A DNA stretch of 64,000 bases from Gymnothorax reevesii (Eukaryota; Chordata; Actinopteri; Anguilliformes; Muraenidae), in NCBI GenBank assembly GCA_029721435.1, contig CM056586.1, forward strand, positions 72,684,607 to 72,748,606. Direction: 5' to 3'. The notes below the pieces were generated by a model. That model was not told where the DNA came from, ran no database searches, and was given only the letters and a program-made list of their open reading frames with translations. The position numbers and the translations under genes were made by a program. How positions within the stretch are numbered: position 1 is the stretch's first letter; each line of letters begins with the position of its first letter. This document shows positions 1-10,900 of this stretch, one piece after another.

Positions 1-663
1 TTAAAGGGTCAGAGTTTGCCTGTAGCCTGAATGCCTACTTAAGATCTGGTGTTATTTACAGACTTTGCTGGTTATTTTTAAGCAGGGAATAAATATGTTC
101 TTGCAATCCTAGTACAATGTTACCCAATACCTTCAAGCTTTTATTAGCACCCAAGGGATTAACAAGAGTGAGAATCCTTTTCAGCTTGAAAAATTCAACG
201 ACAAGTGTATCACCTGCTAACCCACACTTGCTCAGCAATCTTTAAGCCAGCAGGGATAAAATGTCACTGGTAATAATCAACTAACATTTTGAGCGAAGAG
301 CACATTAGGAAATTCTGTTTCAGCAATTTTACAAATATCAAATTAACATGTTGGCTTCTGCTTTCTGGCCTTGAGCGGCAATGAATATTTTAATGACTGA
401 AAATACTGCACTTCAAATAATCTAGTTTTAATTCTCAAAATAATCCAATAAATTTTTTTGCATTTCCATAGTGTTAAGATTGCACTCAAAAGGTAATCAT
501 GTAATGTGAGTCATTTTATATTGACTAATCATAGATTGATGATTCCCCTATTCCAACAGACCTGTGAGTGTTAACAGATTTAAGAACTCAAAAAACTCTG
601 ACAAGGTTAAAAACACAGGAACGCACTAACCAAACACAAAGCCAGGATAATCGATGCGACCCT
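1..663. other. unassigned AT-rich sequence, probably znf385b intron or upstream DNA
   Basis: No exon, RNA gene or recognisable transposon is visible here. The sequence is AT-rich and has only short chance reading frames. It lies upstream of the first znf385b exon seen in this window, so it is probably intronic, but the upstream exons are outside the window. Confidence 0.5.
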
Positions 664-951
664 CTAAAGGACTGAATTGAGGAGATTTATAGAGGGATCA
701 GTGATGAGACTCAGGCGCTGGTGATAATTGAATAATCGAGTCCGGCGATGCCAAATGACTGTATGCTGTACCAGAGGGGAATAGTGGACACAAATGAGGA
801 TTTCATCGATGTTCATGACCACACGCTGTTTATGCACGCCCCAGAAGAGATCGCTTATGAATGCCTGGAACAACTCAGGGGCGTTAGTCAACCCCCATGG
901 TGTTCCTAAGAACTCATATTGGTGGTGGTGCCACTGAAAGTGGTCTTTCAC
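664..951 (-). mobile_element. Gypsy-type reverse transcriptase fragment (decayed)
   Basis: The minus strand reads through the conserved core of an LTR-retrotransposon reverse transcriptase. A YEFL-x-TPWGLTNAPELFQAFI block corresponds to the usual YE-L--MPFGLTNAP--FQ motif, and about 20 residues later NIDEILI stands where the catalytic YLDDILI motif belongs. The first aspartate of the catalytic pair is kept and the second is replaced by glutamate, so this is not an active enzyme. Only about 95 residues survive; there are no gag, integrase or LTR sequences next to it. It is a dead pol relic in the intronic or upstream DNA of znf385b. Confidence 0.72.
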
Positions 952-1139
952 TCCTTGCCCACACAGATACAGACCTGATAAATGCCATCTACAGGTCCAA
1001 CTTCCAAAAGACCTTCTCCACTGCTGCTGGCATGAATTGAAGTTGATTTTATGTCTACACAGGGGTGTAGGGCCCTGTTCTTTCCCTCAAAGAGGCTGTA
1101 GGATGCCCAGGAAGTAGATGGGTGAATTAACTCCTTGGA

Positions 1140-1545
1140 GAACCTCAGGCATGTCACAGTGGTTTGCACTACTGCCTCACAGCAAGAAGGTTGTGGGTTC
1201 GAATCCAGCCTGGGGCCTTTCTCTGTGGAGTTTGCATGTTCTCCCCTTGTTCGCGTGGGTTTTCTCCGGGTACTCCTGTTTCTCCCACCCACAAAAACAT
1301 GCAATACAGCAACACTCCTGTTTGGCTGTGTGTGAATGTTTGGTGATGGTCAGAGGGGCCGTAGGCGCACACTGGCAGCCACGCTTCTGTCAGTCTGGCC
1401 CAGGGCAGCTGTGGCTACAAAAATGTAGTTTATCACCATCAGAGCGTGAATGTGTGAGTGAATGAATAATGTATCCATTGTGAAGCGTCTTTGAGTGCCT
1501 AGAAAAGCGCTTTATAAAAATGATGCATTATTATTATGCATATTC
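1140..1545 (+). mobile_element. tRNA-derived SINE
   Basis: The left end resembles a tRNA promoter: a degenerate A-box region (CAGTGGTTTGCACTACTGCC) is followed by a good B box (GGTTCGAATCC, about 1197-1207). The body continues with the phrase TGGAGTTTGCATGTTCTCCC and ends in AAAGCGCTTTATAAAAATG followed by a TTATTA tail. This is the arrangement of a widespread fish SINE family. No clear target duplication could be placed, so the boundaries are approximate. Reading frames on both strands inside it are not genes. Confidence 0.75.
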
Positions 1546-1739
1546 AATAGAGGTTGGCGCGAGTAAGCCGTTTCAGTCCTGTGCCTGACCGCTGTGGCTA
1601 GGATCGAAAGTGCTGTGATAATGTATTTGTCCCCTTTTTGATTTCTGTTTTTTTCTTATATGTCATGAGTAGATATTTCAGATCATCCATCTAATTTTTA
1701 TATAAGACAGACTATAAACTGTGGCTTTCAAATGATCAT

Positions 1740-2665
1740 TTTATTTATTGAAGGTAAAGAGTTGCTCTAAAGCTAAATCACACGTGAATAGAAAATTCTC
1801 CCCTTAAACCTCATAACTGGTTGTGCCATCCTTGGTAACGACAACAGCCATGAAACATTTGCGATAACTAGAAATGAGTCTTTTACAGTGCTGTGGAGGA
1901 ATTTTGGCCTACTTTTCTTTGCAGATTTGTTTTAATTTAATCATACTGGAAGGTTTTTCAGCATGAAATGCCTGATTAAGATCATGCCACAACATCTCAA
2001 TCGAATTCAAGTCAGGACTTTGACAAGACCTGCACAAAACCTTCATTTTGTTTCTTGTGAGCCATTCAGAGGTGGACTTGCTTGTGCGCTTCGGATCTCG
2101 TTCTGCACAACACAACTGCACTTGAGCTTGAGGTCATGAACTGACAGTTGGACCTTCCTCTTCAGAATTTTCTGGTAGAGAGCAGAATTCATGGATCTTC
2201 CAATTACAACAATTACCCCAGATCTTGAAGCAACAATGCAACCCCAGATCATCACATTACCACCACAGTGTTTTACTGTTGGTATGATGTGATTATGCCA
2301 GATGTAACAGGACCCATGTCTTCCAAAAAGTTCCACTTTTGACTCACCAGTCCACAGAATATTATCCCTCTATTGTTGGGGGTCATTACAATGTTTTCTG
2401 GCAAATGAAAAACAAGCAGTGGTTTTTGCCTTGAAGATCTCCCATGGATGCTAATTTTTCCCAGTTTTTTTTTCTTACTGCTATGGCTTGAACACTGACC
2501 TTTAGTGAAGCAAGTGAGGCCTGCAGTCATTAATGTACTTTTGGACAAATTTCGGTAGGCCAGCCTCTCCTGGGAAAGTTCACCACTGTTCCCAGTTTTT
2601 TCTTTTAGTGGATAATGGCTCCGATCTTTGCTGGAGTCTCAGAGCACCTCCAAGATTGTCCACGC
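1740..2665 (-). mobile_element. Tc1-like DNA transposon remnant with broken transposase
   Basis: On the minus strand three overlapping frames together show pieces of a Tc1/mariner DDE transposase. An N-proximal piece is near 2270-2660. The middle piece (about 2043-2336) contains KHCGGNVMIWGCI and the SMNSALYQKILK block. The C-terminal piece (about 1909-2121) contains SQSPDLNSIEMLWHDL followed by FHAEKPSSM. Frameshifts separate the pieces, so it is a pseudogene. The family appears to be the same as that of the split element at 34304-40033. The inverted terminal repeats are worn away. Confidence 0.8.
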
Positions 2666-4033
2666 ACACCTTCCTACTTCTCCTCACTACAAGTCCTACA
2701 TTTTACTCCACATGTTATAATTTCTGTTATCCATGCCTCAGCCTTAAAAGAAACATGCAGATAAACAAAAAAAAAATGTTTTAGCTTCAGATATCAGAAT
2801 AATGAAATTCAGGAAAAATTTAATTGTCAATGTATTATATGGATACTTTTCTTTTGTCAAAAGTGCAGTAAAAGTGCGATGAAGGCTTGGAATAAACAAA
2901 AATTACTACTGTCATTTCATAAATTCCATATCTCGGGCTCACTCATTATAGATGCTATATATATGGCACATTACTAAAATGAATATGGAAGGAAACGATG
3001 TTTGTTTATTTGCAAGCAGCTCTGCTGGCTTCCATTCAGTCCAATGGAACTTCCATAGAGCAGCGGCATTTGCATGAAAACTTGGTTTGAATGCGTCAAA
3101 ATCCAAACAATGTCTGTGATATGAAAATTATCCAGGGCCAGCTTTTCACATTGACACACCTCCTTTTGCTCTGTTCAACCCCTTGAGATCTAAACATTTT
3201 AATTTCAGAGCATAAAACTACCAAACTGTGTGAAGTTGATAAATATACCATTTGAGCTGGACAGAACTGTGCATGAAGTTACCACCACATGTTGCAAAGT
3301 CATGAAAATAGAGTTCAAAATGTTCATCCTCTAGTTTAATAAATACACACATAATGACGCTGTAGAATGCCTGAACAATTATTTCAGTAAACAAGCCAAT
3401 AACACCGATGAGATTTCTGCAGACAAAAGCTGGTATATACTGGAGGACGTGACACCTGCCGACGGTAAAAGGCAGGCTTTTAATGACAGCATATCCAGCA
3501 GGGTACCTTCCAGAGATATAAACGTCCGGGTAACAGCCGTGGCCCATTCACTGAATTTTGGTAATTCAGTCTCACCGTAGTGTCCTCGTCCCTTCATTCA
3601 GGGCGCAGTTATTGGTCACTTAATTCCACATCACAATAAAATGTTTCCTCATCAGCTGCCCCTAAAGTCATGTCAATCAGTTATTATTTTATGCCCGTCC
3701 TCAATTACATCCCATGATCAAACTGAGTGCCTTCAAAGTAGTGCCTGTGGGCAAAAAAAAAAAAATCTCTCAGATATAAAGGGCAGTTCTTATGAAATTA
3801 AGGGCACTTTTATTACTTAAAGGAAGGCTGAGTACTCTCTGCCCACACATAAGTAATCTATCCAGACCTTCAGTAATCAGGTATGCATTTTTAATGGATT
3901 GGCTTCCTGATTTTTACCTTGTCCAAATGACACCCCGCTGCTCTTCTGTTTACAAAAGCTCATCAGCCATTCAGGACTAATCAAGAGGAAGTGGCCCTAA
4001 GAGACTGGGAGGCAGCAGACTGTGCATGCAAGT
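2666..4033. other. no recognisable feature
   Basis: Short frames on the minus strand (3218-3597) match no family I know and have no splice context. Nothing here can be supported as a gene or named repeat. It is probably intronic or upstream DNA of znf385b. Confidence 0.4.
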
Positions 4034-4049
4034 GTCTGTGTGTGTGTGC

Positions 4050-4100
<51 letters not shown>

Positions 4101-4117
4101 AGAGAGAGAGAGCGAGA
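4034..4117. repeat. compound (GT)n(GA)n microsatellite
   Basis: A GT run changes at about 4060 into a GA run interrupted by GCGA units. The protein-like frames with alternating RE residues here are microsatellite artefacts. Confidence 0.95.
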
Positions 4118-4394
4118 GCCTTGTTTTGTTGCGGCGTTCAGATCTGCTTTGCTCTTCCAAAGCGCACTCGACTCCTTCGCAGGAAACTGTCCACCAGAAT
4201 TATCTGTCGCTGAGCCATTATGGAGATCCTCCCCACGCTTCAGGTAATCTGCCCTATCATTGTTGCGTCAACCGCCTTTCCTGTGATGCAGAGAAACTGT
4301 CTCTGCTGTTTATAATTCAGCTGGTGTTTTGCTGTTTGTTGATTGTGCAGCAAGTCTGTGAGAGTGAGGTGAAATTCGATGTTAATGTTCGCGA

Positions 4395-5745
4395 AAAACA
4401 TTCGGCGCTCAGTGGCCACGTGTGAATTGTATTCAAGTCGGCGGCAGGTCACAGCATACTGCATTTCCAGCCTGGTGTGCTCTGTAATTTAGCAATGTTT
4501 TTGGTGACTCTTGTCGTTCCTCTGAAGCTCTGCTGTCTTGTAAAGTGGATGAGCGCTGAAACACTCTTCACTGCTGCTCAAACTCATTTAAGTTTTTCGC
4601 TGCTAAGATTGACACTTCATCCTTCATCATGATGGATGCCCCTTGTGCCTGTCCTCTGCGTTTGATTAACTGACAGCAGGCCAAAACATATTGCATTTTC
4701 AGACTCAGTTGCTTCCCTTTGTAAAAATACCAGAAATACACTGGCCCTCCACTGCAAGTGAGGGTGCTGTCTATTTTCCTGCTTATTTGCTTCTTTTTTG
4801 GGTTCTCAGTGTTTTATTAGAGACATAGATGCATCAGCGGGACTTTGAGGAGAAAGTGTGTGATTATCCCCTGTTGCGCACACACATTCTGACACCCCCC
4901 ACCTGTAGATGGGGCACTTCTTTTCTGTGTGGGGTGCCATGTTTGTATCAGAGCCATACAAACATGGCTCTGGTTTGTATATTTTCAGTTTTTCCAGACT
5001 TCATTTCCCAGAAGTCCAGTTTGGCGGGGTATGTAGCAAATGCTCATGTGCAGAAAGGCCATTTCTCAAAGCACAGACTTCATCCTCAGTATTCTGGATT
5101 TTTAGGCTGATATGTTATGGCAGGCTGTTCCATTGCGAAGGCGCCATCGAATACAGCCGAGAAATGCAGCACTTTTTATCTTGGCTGATATCGGTTGGAA
5201 TTGTCAGCTCACGTACACCCCATTACCATGCTGACAATTCCATGCGATATCATGCAGGGTGAAGGCTGCATTTCTCGACTTTATTTGAAAGCGCCGTCAC
5301 GATGGAACAGCCTGCCATGACATAGCAGCCTAAAATGCAGCCTCCGAAGGATGCAGCCTACACTTTGAGACACAGCTCTTGAGTTTTGTTCATGTGTGGT
5401 GTTCGGAGGCCATGAGTAACTTGCATTCAGACTGGCAGCGGGCTGCAACATGATGCATATTCAGCTTGGTGTGCAATGTAATTCTGCGACGGTTTCGGTG
5501 ACTCTTGTCGTACCTCTGAACCTCTGTTGTCTTGAAAAATGCATGAGCACTGAAACACACTTCAGATCCTCATGAACTAAGTGGTAACTCATTACTATGA
5601 ATGACTCTTCATCCTGATGGACTGACTCCCCATCATACTAGTCTGCTGCATTTGAGTTTAGCATATAGAAATGCTTCCTTTTTGTACAAGTATCAAAAAA
5701 TACTGTGACACTTGACTGTAAGCTAGGGTTATTTGTGTTTATCAC
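4395..5745. repeat. diverged direct duplication flanking a foldback element
   Basis: Two diverged copies of the same sequence lie in direct orientation at about 4395-4790 and 5385-5745. Shared landmarks in order are GGTGACTCTTGTCGT, CCTCTGAA-CTCTG-TGTCTTG, GAGC-CTGAAACAC and, near the end, TGC-TTC-CTTTTTGTA. Part of the sequence at about 4880-5060 also has a weaker third relative near 6470-6660, recognisable by TTTTCAGTGCGTGTGGTGCC versus TTTTCTGTGTGGGGTGCC. The copies are clearly unequal in age and may be decayed non-autonomous transposon material. Confidence 0.6.
5064..5372. repeat. imperfect long palindrome (foldback element)
   Basis: The left half reads TCTCAAAG...GGCAGGCTGTTCCAT...GAGAAATGCAGC...GGAATTGTCAGC. 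The right half contains the reverse complement of the same landmarks in reverse order (GCTGACAATTCC, GCTGCATTTCTC, ATGGAACAGCCTGCC, CTTTGAGA). The arms are about 150 bp with mismatches and the centre is near 5218. No coding capacity is visible. It is probably a MITE or foldback element. Confidence 0.75.
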
Positions 5746-7520
5746 ATAACTGGAATACTTATCCCATACACTTGCTCATAACATATTTTTGATATTACCC
5801 CTGGTTATCATCACTTCTGCGAAAATGTAATTGGCTGAGAGCGTGGGAAAAAAAGGCTCTGCATTACGTCACGCACTTGATATTTTAATAGCCGAACTGA
5901 ATACCAAGTGTAACGGGGGTTAAATCGCTAGGTTTTGAGCTGTAGCCTGCCAGCTAAGTACCTCTTTCATAGCTAGTAATCTTTACTGAGCCAGCTAGCC
6001 AGTATGAACCTTTCCATAACCACTATGTAACATTAGTTTGTTAGCTAGCTACTCAGTAGAGTGAGAATTTAAAAACCATGGCTCGTTCAACCACTGGTGT
6101 GTGTGACTCCGTGACTTATGTAGAATTACAGTGATGGCGTTAGCTCAGTGTGAACATAATGGGAATTACCGTTAAGGTGCGAACAGGAATGAAGTTTGTT
6201 TCCTGTTAAATTACATGATTCAGTCATGTGAGAAATACAACCTCATACTCTTGGTCATGTCATATGAAAGTCATGAAACTCGCTAAAGCGCGAAACAGAC
6301 GCAAAATTTACTCAAGTCGTTTCATAACTTTGATATTCCACGCTCACTCATGTAAGATCCTCTGTTTATATTTATTTCCCTCTTTGTTAGATGCTTGTAT
6401 TTTGATCAGATCCACAGATGTGGGGAGAAGACCTAGAGAAGAATGAATGTAAAACTTCTGTTCTTATTTCCTCAGACCCTATTACACCATCCTCCTGTAG
6501 GCAGACTACTTATTTTCAGTGCGTGTGGTGCCGTATTTGTTTTTTGAATCTTGCCAGACTCCATCTCCACACGCCCAGCTCGCTGGAACGTATACCAAGT
6601 CCTCATACACAAAAAGAGTTCTGTCCACGGTACAGATTTGTTTCTGTGTTTGCATATCCTTCTGACATGCCAGAATCTGAACTCGATCCCAGCTGCGCAG
6701 TGAATGAAACTTAGACATGTGGTCCATTTGCTCCCTCTAGTGATTGACCGAACCACCTACATGTCTGTTGCTTTGCTGAAACTGTGGTCGTCTGGTAATT
6801 TTAAACACGGTTACAGCATGTGCAGTTCTGATCCGTTCTGTCAGAGAAAGCCATACGTTGCCTCTGTTAAGAGGAAACCCAAATAACAATTCTATCTGCT
6901 CAGGAACAGGATAATCAGAGGGAGCAGGAGGGAGAGGTTTATGCTTCAGGGGCATTTTAATGCTCTAAGTTGACTGTTACAATGATTTGTAGGTGTAACT
7001 TTGACTTTAACCTGGATTTTCTCAAAACCTGATTTTTGCCCCGATTGCTATCGTTTAAGGCACTTTATCTCACTAATCTGTGGAGCTTTTCTCATGAAAT
7101 TTTGACAAAAGTCTGTGTACATATCCAGAAGTCTACTGGTTTTGGTTTAGCACTTTGAGTCTGTGAATTATGGTGATTTATTTTTCATATCGAGGGGGCG
7201 AAAAATGGCAAAATCCTCTTTTATCCCACTAAATTTTTAGTATTTAGTGTAAATGCTTTATTCTAGTTGAGAAGAAGGTGTAAACATAACTAAATCTAAT
7301 AAAAAAACCTGATTCAAATATCTTGCTTCAGTCTAGAGATATAAGGCAAAGAAATAGTAGTGAAATCGGGGTGGCGGCCATCTTGAATCAGATGACCTTA
7401 TTATGCTAATTTGGTCAAATTCATATTTTGTGTATTTCAGGTCATACTGTCAATACACAGAGTATGAATGATTTCTATCCAAAAATGACAATTTTTTTCC
7501 CAAAAGGTTTCTCCTCCCCT
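5746..7520. other. unassigned sequence before the first visible znf385b exon
   Basis: Apart from the weak third copy of the upstream duplication (about 6470-6660) I see no exon or named transposon. The stretch is moderately AT-rich. Confidence 0.4.
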
Positions 7521-7688
7521 TAAGCCGCTTTCACACCGAACGCGAAGCAAACTTTTCGCGGGACAGATTACATTCAAAGTCAATGCAAAGACGCGAATAC
7601 ACGCGTGTGTTCGCGTCTTTGCATTGACTGTGAATGTAATTTGTCGTGCGAAAAATTCGTTTTGTGTCCGGTGTGAAAGCAGCTTTAT
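7521..7688. mobile_element. palindromic MITE, copy 1
   Basis: The sequence is an inverted repeat over its whole length. It starts GCCGCTTTCACACCGAACGC and ends GGTGTGAAAGCAGC, with the internal pair ATTACATTCAAAGTCAATGC and GCATTGACTGTGAATGTAAT. A second copy of the family lies at 31944-32095 inside the hAT element. It codes for nothing. It sits about 115 bp upstream of a znf385b exon. Confidence 0.75.
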
Positions 7689-7803
7689 TTTAGCAGGTGT
7701 TGATTGAGGCGGCTGAACCCAGGGCAGTGTGGTTATGGTAATGCACTGTGCTGCAGACACAGTCTGTTTGGGACTCAGTGTGTTTCTGGCTCTTTTCTCT
7801 CAG

Positions 7804-7914
7804 ATGGACCCTGTGCAGAAAGCTGTGATTAACCACACATTTGGAGTTTCCATCCCTCCCAAGAAAAAACAAGTGATATCCTGCAATATCTGCCAGCTTC
7901 GCTTCAATTCGGAT
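7804..7914 (+). CDS. znf385b: znf385b exon encoding MDPVQK... and the Cys half of a finger
   Basis: The exon follows a pyrimidine-rich acceptor (TTTTCTCTCAG) and ends at the donor GTGAGT; it encodes 37 residues, phase 0 at both ends. It holds the basic stretch PPKKKQ and [11 protein letters not shown], the two zinc-binding cysteines of the first finger in the window. The matching histidines are in the next exon, 9.1 kb away. The first codon is ATG, so a promoter upstream could start translation here, but an acceptor this good suggests the exon is usually spliced to an earlier one. Confidence 0.93.
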
Positions 7915-10900
7915 GTGAGTATGGGAAACTGTGTGTGTGTGTGCGCGTGTGTGTGTGAGTGCATGTGCGAGTGCACGGTGAGTGCAAATTGGCATTCACA
8001 AATGGTGTTTCTGTGTGTGTGTGTGTGTGTTTGTTTGTCCTTGCTTGTGTGTACAAATGTGTGTGTGTGTGTGTGTGTTTGTGTGTGTGTATACCGTGCT
8101 TTGAAAATGAATTTCTCCTCTTCCTGATTACTTCAATTTCTGCATTTTTTTAACTCTAAATGAACATAACATAACATGAATGGAAAGAACAGGCCTTTCA
8201 GCCCAGCTAAGCTCACCAGTTTCTTTATGATATTGTAAATATATCCCTTTAGATACTGAATGACTCAATGGTATCTAGCTTTAAGTCAAGCCTGCTCTTA
8301 AAAACCCCCAAGGTCTCTGCCTCAACAATATGGTCAGGCAGGCTATTCCACATTGAAATTACTCTTTGGTTGAAGAAATATTTCTGAATATCAGTGCTAA
8401 ATTTACCTTTGGTCAATTTCCATTTGTGACCCCGAGTTCTACTCACAACACGTGGTTGAAGGAATCCTACATGATTCACTTTGTTAATCCCTTTAACATA
8501 TTTAAAGACCTCAATCAAATCACCCCTGAGTCTCCTTTTCCTAAGACTAAAAAGATTAAGGATCTTCAGCCTCTTCTCATAGCTTTCATCTTTTACACCG
8601 GGAATAAGCTCAGTGGCTCTTCTCTGAACTTTCTCTAGAGCCTTTATATCTCTCTCAAAGTATGATCCCCAGAACTGCTTACAATACTCCAGGTGTGGTC
8701 TAACGAACGTGTTTTACAAAAGAAGCATCACCTCCTTAGATCTGTACTCAATACTTTTGGCAATGTATCCCAGCATCCGATTGGCTTTTTTAACTATTAC
8801 CGCACAATGGCTAGTATCTGTGAGGGTTTGGTCAACAATCACTCCCAGATCTTTCTCGTGTTGAGCACATTCCAGTTTTAAACCTCCCATGACGTAATCC
8901 TGTCTAATGTTTTTATTACCTACATGTACAACTTTACATTTTGCTAGATTAAAATTCATTTGCCACATGTCTGCCCAATTCTGGATTCTATCCAAATCAT
9001 CCTGAATCACTTTAGTGAACCCTAGACTATTTACCAAACCCCCCAATTTAGTATCATCTGCAAATTTAACCAATCTGCTCTCAATATTCCTATCAAGGTC
9101 ATTAATGTAGATGAGGAACAGCAGGAGTCCCAACACCGATCCCTGGGGGACGCCGCTACCCACCATACCTAGCTCAGATGAGATACCACTGACCACCACT
9201 CTTTGTGTTTCTGTCCTGTAAGCAGTTTTGAATCCACTTCAGAATACCTCCTGTAACTCCAATGGAGCTCATTTTAAAAATTAGTCTCTTATGCGGTACT
9301 GTATCGAATGCTTTCTGAAAATCCAAGTATATGATGTCATAAGCCCTGCTCTGGTCATAATTCCTGGTGGCCTCTTCAAAAAATTCCAGTCGGTTTGTCA
9401 GGCATGACCTTCCCTTCCGTAAACCATGTTGGCCATGTTGGTTATCCCTCAAGATACTGTTACGTTCAAGAAATAAGTCCAGATCATCTTTTATGATAGA
9501 TTCCAATATTTTGCACGCAATGCAAGTTAAACTGACAGGCCTGTAGTTTTCTGGCTCAGTACGGTCCCCTTTCTTAAATATTGGTATTATATTGCCCTGT
9601 TTCCAATCATTTGGTATTTCTCCAGTTTCTAAAGACCGTCTGAAGATGGTGGATAACATAACATAGATAACATAGATAACATTTCAAATGTTAAAACTGA
9701 GACATTTTACGTTTTTCTCCACAGAATGAGCTTATTTCAAATTTTCAGGCTGCAACAGGTCTCAAAAAAGTTGGGACACAGGCAAAAAGGGCTGAAAAAG
9801 CAATTAATATATAAAAGAATCAGCTGAAAGAACATTCAGCAAGTAATTAAGTTCACTGGCATCAGGTGTGTAACATGATTGGCTATAAAAATGATGTCTT
9901 TGAGAGGCTCAGTCTCTCAGAAGTAAAGATGGCCAGAGGCTCTCCAACCTGTGAAGGCTTGCGTAAAAAAACTGTGGAATACTTTAAAAACAATGTTCCT
10001 CAACAACAAATTGCAAAGCCTTTGAAGGTCTCATCATCGACAGTGCATAACATCATCAAAAGATTCAAAGAAACTGGAAAAATCTCTGTGCGTAAGGGAC
10101 AGGGCCAAAGACCTTTACTGGATGCCCGTGGTCTTTGGAATAAGCTAATATTATCTAGTCGATATCAAAAATCCCGCTGTAATTTTGCGGTGAAAAAGGA
10201 CCAGATCCAAAAGCGAACTCAAAAGCAGAGAGCAGATTGTTTTCCATCATTAATATTCACTATTCTGAAGACTCTGTCACTCGCAATTTCAGAGGAAGAC
10301 TTTTCTTGTCAAGTTGTGGGGTAAAATGAAAGAGTTTTATTTTTGTCATGGTTAATTATATGGCTGAACGCTGTGGCCAAGCACAACACTTACAATCAGC
10401 CTCGATATTGTGCCGGTTTCCTTGAATGTCCCTGGTTACAGAACCTTCTCCTTAATCACGGTGCATTATAGAGCTGGAGCGTTGCTATTTTAATGGCTTT
10501 TTAGGGCTTTCGGCTGTGTGGCTGTTCTCTGCAGAAGTTTTAGTCATCCTTGGTTTTCTTCTTTGAATTTTGTCTTAGAGATTTATTCTTTGTTTTCTAC
10601 ATTGATGTTACTGAAGAGAAAATGCCCCTTTGAGATATCAAACATTAATTAAAAAAAAAAAAATTCTAATAATATTTGCATTTCATAAACCCTTTAAACC
10701 CTAGCCTGTTTTTTAGACGTCCGCTTAAAAAAATAGCATATCCCACTTGAAAAGGGCACATCTGCAGACTGCAGCCATAAGATCTGTTTGAATAGTTTTG
10801 GTCTCAAAATGAAGGGGACACTTGTGAGATTTGTTCAGATGTGTAAATACTCTTGTTTTTTATGTTTCTGTTTCTGTTGTTGCTCTTCTTTTGCCGATAT

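Noticed and set aside
7729..7803. Upstream extension of the znf385b frame before 7804
   Set aside because: The sequence is intron with a good pyrimidine tract and CAG acceptor; its translation is not family-like.
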